DNA of 11,852 bases, from positions 1-11,852 of the forward strand of contig QNAJ01000024.1 of NCBI GenBank assembly GCA_003641465.1. Reading direction: 5' to 3'. This stretch comes from Verrucomicrobiota bacterium (GTDB taxonomy: Bacteria > Verrucomicrobiota > Kiritimatiellia > B70-G9). Below, one piece after another: positions 7,601-11,852 of this stretch. Numbering within the stretch: the first letter of the stretch is position 1; every line of letters begins with the position of its first letter. Made by a program: the position numbers and the translations under genes. Below the pieces are notes generated by a model. That model searched no databases and was not told the DNA's origin. It worked only from the letters and a program-made list of their open reading frames with translations.

Positions 7601-7631
7601 TCTTGACTGTCATGCGGCGACTGGTACAGGA
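7601..7631 (+). promoter_or_regulatory. Weak candidate promoter before the small membrane protein
   Basis: TTGACT (7603-7608) matches the -35 consensus at five of six bases. The best partner at usable spacing is TACAGG (7625-7630, 16-base gap), a poor -10 match. It lies in the 84-base gap between the protease and the transporter cassette. The gap has no clear terminator for the protease, so read-through transcription is equally possible. Confidence 0.22.
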
Positions 7632-7640
7632 TGAGAGCCC

Positions 7641-7973
7641 GTGACGATCGGCTCAGCATTTCTCCGGCGGAGATCCGCAGCCCTACTCGCGGCCGCAGCG
7701 GCGCTGGCGGTATACGCCTGGCCGCGCATCATTGTCCGCCTGCTGGGACCCGCCAGTCCGTGGTCAAGCTACCTTTATCAGTATGGGATGGGGCTGATCG
7801 TCTTCCTTGCCGGCATCGGCGTGATCCTCCGATCGGGTGCCTGCCGGCCGGGTAGGGGGCGCGACCGCTTCTGGCTGGTGATACTTTTCGCCGGATTCGT
7901 GTTTTTCGCGGCGTTGCACGCGTTGTGGATCATCGCCGCTCTCAGAATGCCGTACCTCGGCAACTGTCCTTGA
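7641..7973 (+). CDS. Small three-helix membrane protein, putative symporter partner
   Basis: This is a 110-residue hydrophobic protein of no family I recognise with certainty. Hydrophobic segments lie at about residues 12-27, 48-63 and 78-101, joined by basic loops (RRRS near the N-terminus; CRPGRGRDR at 68-76), which suggests cytoplasmic basic loops. The GTG start at 7641 has an AGGA about 10 bases upstream; this is weak, but the reading frame and composition are consistent with a real gene. Its TGA stop (7971-7973) overlaps the GAGGG ribosome binding site of the symporter, whose start is 8 bases further on, so the two are almost certainly translated from one message. Some sodium/solute symporters have small membrane subunits encoded directly upstream (YhdT with PanF, and DUF4212 proteins). 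By position this may be an analogous subunit, but I see no sequence motif proving it. Confidence 0.75.
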   Translation: MTIGSAFLRRRSAALLAAAAALAVYAWPRIIVRLLGPASPWSSYLYQYGMGLIVFLAGIGVILRSGACRPGRGRDRFWLVILFAGFVFFAALHALWIIAALRMPYLGNCP

Positions 7974-7981
7974 GGGAACCC

Positions 7982-9895
7982 GTGGAAAGTGCGTCACAGA
8001 TCGTGGCTATTGATCTTTCGGGACCGGCGGTGCTGGTGGTCGCCGTGGTGGTTTTCGGCTATTTCATAGCAATTCTGCTTTTCGGCACCTATTTCTCCCG
8101 TTTCAGCCGGACGATAAACGACTATTTCTTCAGCGGGCAGCGCTTCGCCTGGTGGCTGGCGGCAGCCAGTATGGTGGCGACCGGCATCGGATCTTACAGC
8201 TACCTGAAGTACTCCGAGCAGGGATACAACACCGGAATGAGCAGCACGATGACTTACACGAACGACTGGTTCATTGTGCCTTTCTTCATGTTCGGCTGGT
8301 TGCCCATAATTTACTTCAACCGCATCCGTTCCATCCCGGAGTATTTCGAGAGACGTTTCAACCGTACTGCACGTTACATCGCGGTGATCATTCTACTGGC
8401 CTACATGTTTTTCTATATCGGATACAATCTCTTCACGATCGGGGTTGCCTTACAGGGAATGTTCGGGATTCCTCAGCTTTACTCGGTCCCGCTGGTGGCT
8501 CTTTTCCTCGGTGTGTACGTAAGTTTCGGAGGGCAGACGGCGGTCATATTCACGGATCTGGTGCAGGGAATCATGCTGTACCTTGCGGGGGCAATTGCGA
8601 TCATTGCCGGTCTGTTGGTGCTGGGAGGACTGGGGCAATGGTGGGCCTACCTGCCGGTGGCCCATAGACTGCCGTTCGTCCACCTCACCGCTGACCCCAA
8701 GTTCAACACAGTAGGACTCTTCTGGGGAGAAGCATTGGCGGGTAGCATCGCATTCAGTTTCATGAACCAGGGATTCATCATGCGATATCTTGCAGTCAAA
8801 AGCGTTCAGGAAGGACGCAAGGCCTGCCTTTTCAATGTCGTTGTCACCCTACCGGTGTCAGCGGTGGTGGTAGGTGCGGTGGGCTGGATCGCGCGATCGC
8901 TGGTAGTGAAACAGGCTTGCGCCGGGGGGGTACTCGCCGGGATTCAACCTGTGCACATTGAGAACAGCTTTCACACCTTCATCATAGTCTGCTGGGAGGT
9001 CCTGAGACGCAACCCCTGGCTCTTCGGTTTCGTCATCGCAGCGTTGACTGCTGCACTCATGTCGACCATAGACACATTGATCAACGCGTGCGCCGCCATA
9101 GGAATTTATGACATATACCGGCCGCTGATACGGCCGCATGCCAGCGAACGGCACTATCTGGGTGCCGCGCGGATCGCCTCGGCTATTGCGACCGTCATCG
9201 GTGTTCTGCTGGTGATCTGGTTCAACCGGCAGAAAGGCACGCTCATGTCGATTCACTACAAGGGAATCATGATTATTATTCCCTCAATAGTGACCGCCTT
9301 GTTCCTCGGCGTATTCTGGAAGGGCTTCACGGCACGCGCGGCGTGTGCCGCCATGGTCACGGGAAGTGTGCTGACCGTATTTTCTCTGTTCCACCCGGAG
9401 ATAATTCGGCCTCTGGCCAGTTTCGTGGGCGGTCCGCAGAACCAGAGTTTCATCTATATGCGGGCTCTGCTCGGCATGGTAGTAACCGCAGCAGTCGGCG
9501 TAGCCGTCTCACTGGCCGACCGGCGGGGCGGGGGGAAGGATATCGCCGGTCTGACGGTGGATACGCTCGACGAGGCGATGCGGAGCTACAAAGGAGGAGA
9601 TCCTAACCACCGCGTGGGACGGATAGCCCGGAAACTCAGGCTGAAGATTGATGACTCACTGCCAGCGGGCACGATTGCGGTTTCCGCGTCGGTGATGGAT
9701 CTGATGGCAGCGGCTCCCGGCGACATTGTATACGTGTCGGATGCGCGGTGGTACCTTGGAGGCTTGAGGTCGGATCACGTACGTCTGCTCGAGCCCCACC
9801 AGCAGGACGAAGACCTGGCCCTCGTATCGCCGGATACCGTGCGCAACGCATTTCTCCTGGCCGATCGCCCGGTAAGTCTTGAAAAGATCATCTGA
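7982..9895 (+). CDS. Sodium/solute symporter (SSS family) with soluble C-terminal tail
   Basis: This is a 637-residue inner-membrane transporter of the SSS (LeuT-fold) family, taking up a small organic solute with Na+. Evidence: about 13 hydrophobic segments between residues 10 and 512; NDYFFSGQ at 46-53 after the first helix; the family block GGQTAVIFTDLVQGIMLY at 183-200; and ALMSTIDTLINA at 358-369, where S361/T362 correspond to the conserved Na+-site Ser/Thr of this family. The remaining roughly 125 residues (513-637) are hydrophilic and form a cytoplasmic tail with GDIVYVSDARWYLGGLRSD at 580-598. This tail is not part of the minimal SSS fold and I do not recognise it. The GTG at 7982 is preferred over a GTG at 7925 because GAGGG lies 5 bases before it and it avoids overlapping the upstream gene. 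Substrate is unknown; the neighbouring deacetylase and ROK regulator favour a sugar derivative. Confidence 0.93.
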   Translation: MESASQIVAIDLSGPAVLVVAVVVFGYFIAILLFGTYFSRFSRTINDYFFSGQRFAWWLAAASMVATGIGSYSYLKYSEQGYNTGMSSTMTYTNDWFIVPFFMFGWLPIIYFNRIRSIPEYFERRFNRTARYIAVIILLAYMFFYIGYNLFTIGVALQGMFGIPQLYSVPLVALFLGVYVSFGGQTAVIFTDLVQGIMLYLAGAIAIIAGLLVLGGLGQWWAYLPVAHRLPFVHLTADPKFNTVGLFWGEALAGSIAFSFMNQGFIMRYLAVKSVQEGRKACLFNVVVTLPVSAVVVGAVGWIARSLVVKQACAGGVLAGIQPVHIENSFHTFIIVCWEVLRRNPWLFGFVIAALTAALMSTIDTLINACAAIGIYDIYRPLIRPHASERHYLGAARIASAIATVIGVLLVIWFNRQKGTLMSIHYKGIMIIIPSIVTALFLGVFWKGFTARAACAAMVTGSVLTVFSLFHPEIIRPLASFVGGPQNQSFIYMRALLGMVVTAAVGVAVSLADRRGGGKDIAGLTVDTLDEAMRSYKGGDPNHRVGRIARKLRLKIDDSLPAGTIAVSASVMDLMAAAPGDIVYVSDARWYLGGLRSDHVRLLEPHQQDEDLALVSPDTVRNAFLLADRPVSLEKII

Positions 9896-9963
9896 ATCGC
9901 CGACTATGACGGAGCATTCGTGGTATCCTGGATCGGTTCCGGAAAGGAGCTGGGAGGTTGCCA

Positions 9964-10812
9964 ATGAGATTCAGCAAAACGACGGCGGATGTATTTATCC
10001 CGGACGAGATACCCCTGGACGAGGCGCTCGATCGCATAACTCATCTGGGAATCGCCGCGCATCCCGACGACCTGGAACTCATGGCCCTGCACGGCATTCT
10101 GCATTGCTTGGAGAAGCCGGATGACTGGTTCGGGGCGGTGATCTGCACCGGCGGGGGAGGGGCACCGGAGACGGGTCGGTATCGGAGCGAACCGCATGGG
10201 CGACTGAAGGAGATCCGGCGTCGGGAACAGAATCTCGCGGCGCTCATTGGACGTTATTCGGTCGTCATACACTTGGACTTTGAGAGCCGAGAACTTCTGG
10301 GAGCCGAGGGGCGGGCATTGCTGGCGGACGACATCGCGCACATCACCCGAGCATCTCACCCCTCGGTCGTGTATACGCACAATCCGGCGGACCGGCATGA
10401 TACACATGTGGCCGTCTGCAGGGCGGTGATTCGGGGGCTGCGAGCTCTCCCGCATCCCGAAAGACCACGGACAGTGTACGGGTGTGAGATGTGGCGCAGT
10501 CTCGATTGGCTGGTGGCCATGGACCGGCTGCTCCTGCCTCTAGAGGGTCCGGAGAACATAGCGCGGGCGCTGGCCGCCGTACACGATTCGCAGATTTCCG
10601 GCGGGCGGCGCTATGACCTGGCGATTGACGGCCGGGCGATCTCCAATGCCATCCTGGATGACCCCCACCGCTTGCCGAAGTACGAAAAGGCCTGGCTGGC
10701 TATGGATCTTACCGCGCTGCTGCACAATGACGATTTGGATTTGAAAGATTACGTCGCCACGCTTCTGGAGAATTTCAGCAAGGACGTAATCTCCCGGCTG
10801 GAACGTGGTTGA
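9964..10812 (+). CDS. PIG-L (LmbE-like) family zinc deacetylase
   Basis: This is a 282-residue cytoplasmic enzyme of the PIG-L superfamily, whose members remove N-acetyl groups from sugars such as GlcNAc-inositol, bacillithiol and mycothiol precursors or diacetylchitobiose. The first metal motif AHPDD spans 32-36, with H33 and D36 as ligands and D35 as the likely catalytic base. The second motif HNPADRHDTH spans 139-148, with H148 as the third ligand. A glycine-rich TGGGG loop lies at 62-66, followed by the arginine-rich LKEIRRREQ segment at 81-89 that is usual in the family. Length fits the family. The ATG at 9964 has GGGAGG about 6 bases upstream and is preferred over an in-frame TTG at 9958. 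It lies 68 bases after the symporter and is probably in the same operon, suggesting that it deacetylates an imported sugar conjugate. A role in bacillithiol-like thiol synthesis is the main alternative. Confidence 0.93.
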   Translation: MRFSKTTADVFIPDEIPLDEALDRITHLGIAAHPDDLELMALHGILHCLEKPDDWFGAVICTGGGGAPETGRYRSEPHGRLKEIRRREQNLAALIGRYSVVIHLDFESRELLGAEGRALLADDIAHITRASHPSVVYTHNPADRHDTHVAVCRAVIRGLRALPHPERPRTVYGCEMWRSLDWLVAMDRLLLPLEGPENIARALAAVHDSQISGGRRYDLAIDGRAISNAILDDPHRLPKYEKAWLAMDLTALLHNDDLDLKDYVATLLENFSKDVISRLERG

Positions 10813-10823
10813 GAGTCAGCATG

Positions 10824-10882
10824 GCTGGTTTCTTTGCCCGTCGGCGAGCAGAGTGGACGGATGGCGGATGGAACCAGCTTTT
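10824..10882 (+). terminator. Possible imperfect stem with T-run after the deacetylase
   Basis: GCTGGTTTC (10824-10832) pairs with GGAACCAGC (10870-10878) at eight of nine positions, and CCGTC (10838-10842) with GACGG (10856-10860) nests inside. TTTT follows directly (10879-10882). Position and T-run suit a weak terminator or attenuator between the deacetylase and the ROK gene, but the stems are interrupted by large unequal bulges, so confidence is low. Confidence 0.25.
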
Positions 10883-10918
10883 CCCGGGAGACGGACACGG
10901 AAGGGGGCTCTTCGGGAG

Positions 10919-11852
10919 ATGTCGCGGCGCGGAACAAGACGGCGGTCAGCCGGTCGGTCGGATTCGCCTTCCAGGGGGGTGAGGGAGAAGCATCCGAGTC
11001 AGGCAGGGAGAGAGCTGCACGAAGAGGGCGCTTCGGCAAACCGCGTGCTGAGCGGAAAGCCCCAGCTCAGCCGCCGGATCAACGCATCTCTTATACTGGG
11101 GCTGATTCGCCGGGAGGGACGGCTGTCCCGGGCTGACCTCGTCCGTCTGACCGGCTTACGTGCGACCTCAGTATCGGATATCGTCGATCAGTTACTGGAA
11201 CACAATCTTCTGCGCGAAGTAGGGCCGGGCCGTTCAACCGGGGGACGGCCTCCGGTGATGCTGGAAATCAATCCCCGAGGGCTCTGTGCGGCCGGCTTTG
11301 AAATCACCCCTGCCGAGGTGCGCGCGGTGCTGGTGGATTTTTCCGGTAATGCAGCAGCGCGGCTCAGCTACTCCTTGGAGAGTCCCGAACCCGAGACGGT
11401 TGTGGATACCATTGCCGGTGTTCTCCGGGATATTCGGCGGCGAGCTGGGGGACTGGCCAGAAAGCTGGCGGGATTGGGTGTCGCGATTCCCGGAATCATC
11501 AACAAGGATGAAGCCCGGGTTGTGTTTTCCCGCCCGTTGGGATGGAAGAACGTAGATATCAAGGCACTGCTGGTCCGCCGACTGAAAATAGATGTCAGGG
11601 TGATGAACAACGCAGTCGCCGGAGCGCTGGCTGCCAATTACGATTGTAATTCCGGGGAAGCAAATTCGCTTTTGTTCTTTCTTATATATCTGCAGGGTGC
11701 TCCACGTAGTGAGGCGGCGACCGTGGGGTGCGGCATCGTTCTTGACGACCGTGCATATCTTGGTGACGGGCACATGGCGGGAGAAATCGGGGTTACGGTT
11801 ACCCATCCGTTGACGCTTGCACAAAAGTATGGGGTGAGCCGCGGGCTGCGGG
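10919..11852 (+). CDS. ROK-family transcriptional repressor (NagC/XylR type), 3' end cut off by window edge
   Basis: This is a DNA-binding sugar-responsive regulator. A winged helix-turn-helix lies at about 11063-11260 (LILGLIRREGRLSRADLV, then TSVSDIVDQLLEHNLL and the wing motif STGGRPP), followed by the ROK domain with LGVAIPGIIN (about 11475-11500) and AGEIG (about 11777-11791). The kinase residues are degenerate: the phosphate-binding DxGxT region reads EITPA, and the usual catalytic ND pair reads NN (11606-11611), so it should not phosphorylate sugars. The zinc motif of NagC/Mlc (GH, then CxCGxxGC) is absent: GEIG is followed by V and no cysteines appear in the remaining residues. The start is unresolved. 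The ATG at 10919 has AGGGGG 11 bases upstream; the GTGs at 10979 or 11045 would give N-termini closer to family length. It probably controls the upstream symporter/deacetylase genes. Confidence 0.85.
   Translation, partial: MSRRGTRRRSAGRSDSPSRGVREKHPSQAGRELHEEGASANRVLSGKPQLSRRINASLILGLIRREGRLSRADLVRLTGLRATSVSDIVDQLLEHNLLREVGPGRSTGGRPPVMLEINPRGLCAAGFEITPAEVRAVLVDFSGNAAARLSYSLESPEPETVVDTIAGVLRDIRRRAGGLARKLAGLGVAIPGIINKDEARVVFSRPLGWKNVDIKALLVRRLKIDVRVMNNAVAGALAANYDCNSGEANSLLFFLIYLQGAPRSEAATVGCGIVLDDRAYLGDGHMAGEIGVTVTHPLTLAQKYGVSRGLR

Noticed and set aside
7925..7981. Upstream GTG start for the symporter
   Set aside because: It would overlap the small membrane protein by 49 bases, has no ribosome binding site and adds a polar segment not expected before the first helix. 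The GTG at 7982 has GAGGG at good spacing.
1..11852. CRISPR arrays, tRNA/rRNA genes, insertion sequences or phage genes
   Set aside because: No regularly spaced repeats, no transposase, integrase or phage-type proteins, and no tRNA-like cloverleaf were recognised by eye on either strand; a covariance-model search was not possible.

Overview
The window is an ordinary bacterial chromosomal segment, GC-rich, with strong GGAGG-type ribosome binding sites on most genes. It suggests an anaerobic bacterium. The evidence is a single-chain pyruvate:ferredoxin oxidoreductase with a small [4Fe-4S] ferredoxin next to it, and a biotin synthase that lacks one of the canonical auxiliary-cluster cysteines. 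The right half (sodium/solute symporter, PIG-L deacetylase, ROK repressor) resembles carbohydrate loci that I associate with Planctomycetes/Kiritimatiellota-like or Hydrogenedentes/Sumerlaeota-like heterotrophs. That taxonomic hint is a guess from memory and the sequence does not prove it.

Layout. Positions 1-5777 are all on the minus strand. Read in transcription order they are: pyruvate:ferredoxin oxidoreductase (5777-2217), ferredoxin (2029-1841), an SGNH/GDSL lipoprotein hydrolase (1649-1050) and biotin synthase bioB (975 to beyond the left edge). Positions 5994-11852 are all on the plus strand: a secreted HtrA/Deg-type serine protease (5994-7556), a small three-helix membrane protein (7641-7973), a large Na+/solute symporter (7982-9895), a PIG-L family deacetylase (9964-10812) and a ROK-family repressor running off the right edge. 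The two blocks diverge from a roughly 215-base intergenic region (5778-5993) that holds several short palindromes and must carry both promoters.

How the genes work together. The oxidoreductase and ferredoxin form an obvious pair: pyruvate is cleaved to acetyl-CoA and CO2, and the electrons go to ferredoxin. The SGNH enzyme and BioB share their strand but have no evident functional link. On the right, the small membrane protein and the symporter are almost certainly co-expressed, with an 8-base gap. With the deacetylase and ROK regulator they make a plausible uptake, deacetylation and regulation cassette for an acylated (perhaps N-acetylated) sugar compound; the substrate cannot be read from the sequence.

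No RNA genes, mobile elements, CRISPR arrays or phage genes were seen. No stretch longer than about 220 bases lacks a gene. I found no clearly novel defence or mobile system. The best leads are the atypical biotin synthase, the symporter with its small partner and soluble tail, and the ROK repressor lacking its zinc motif.
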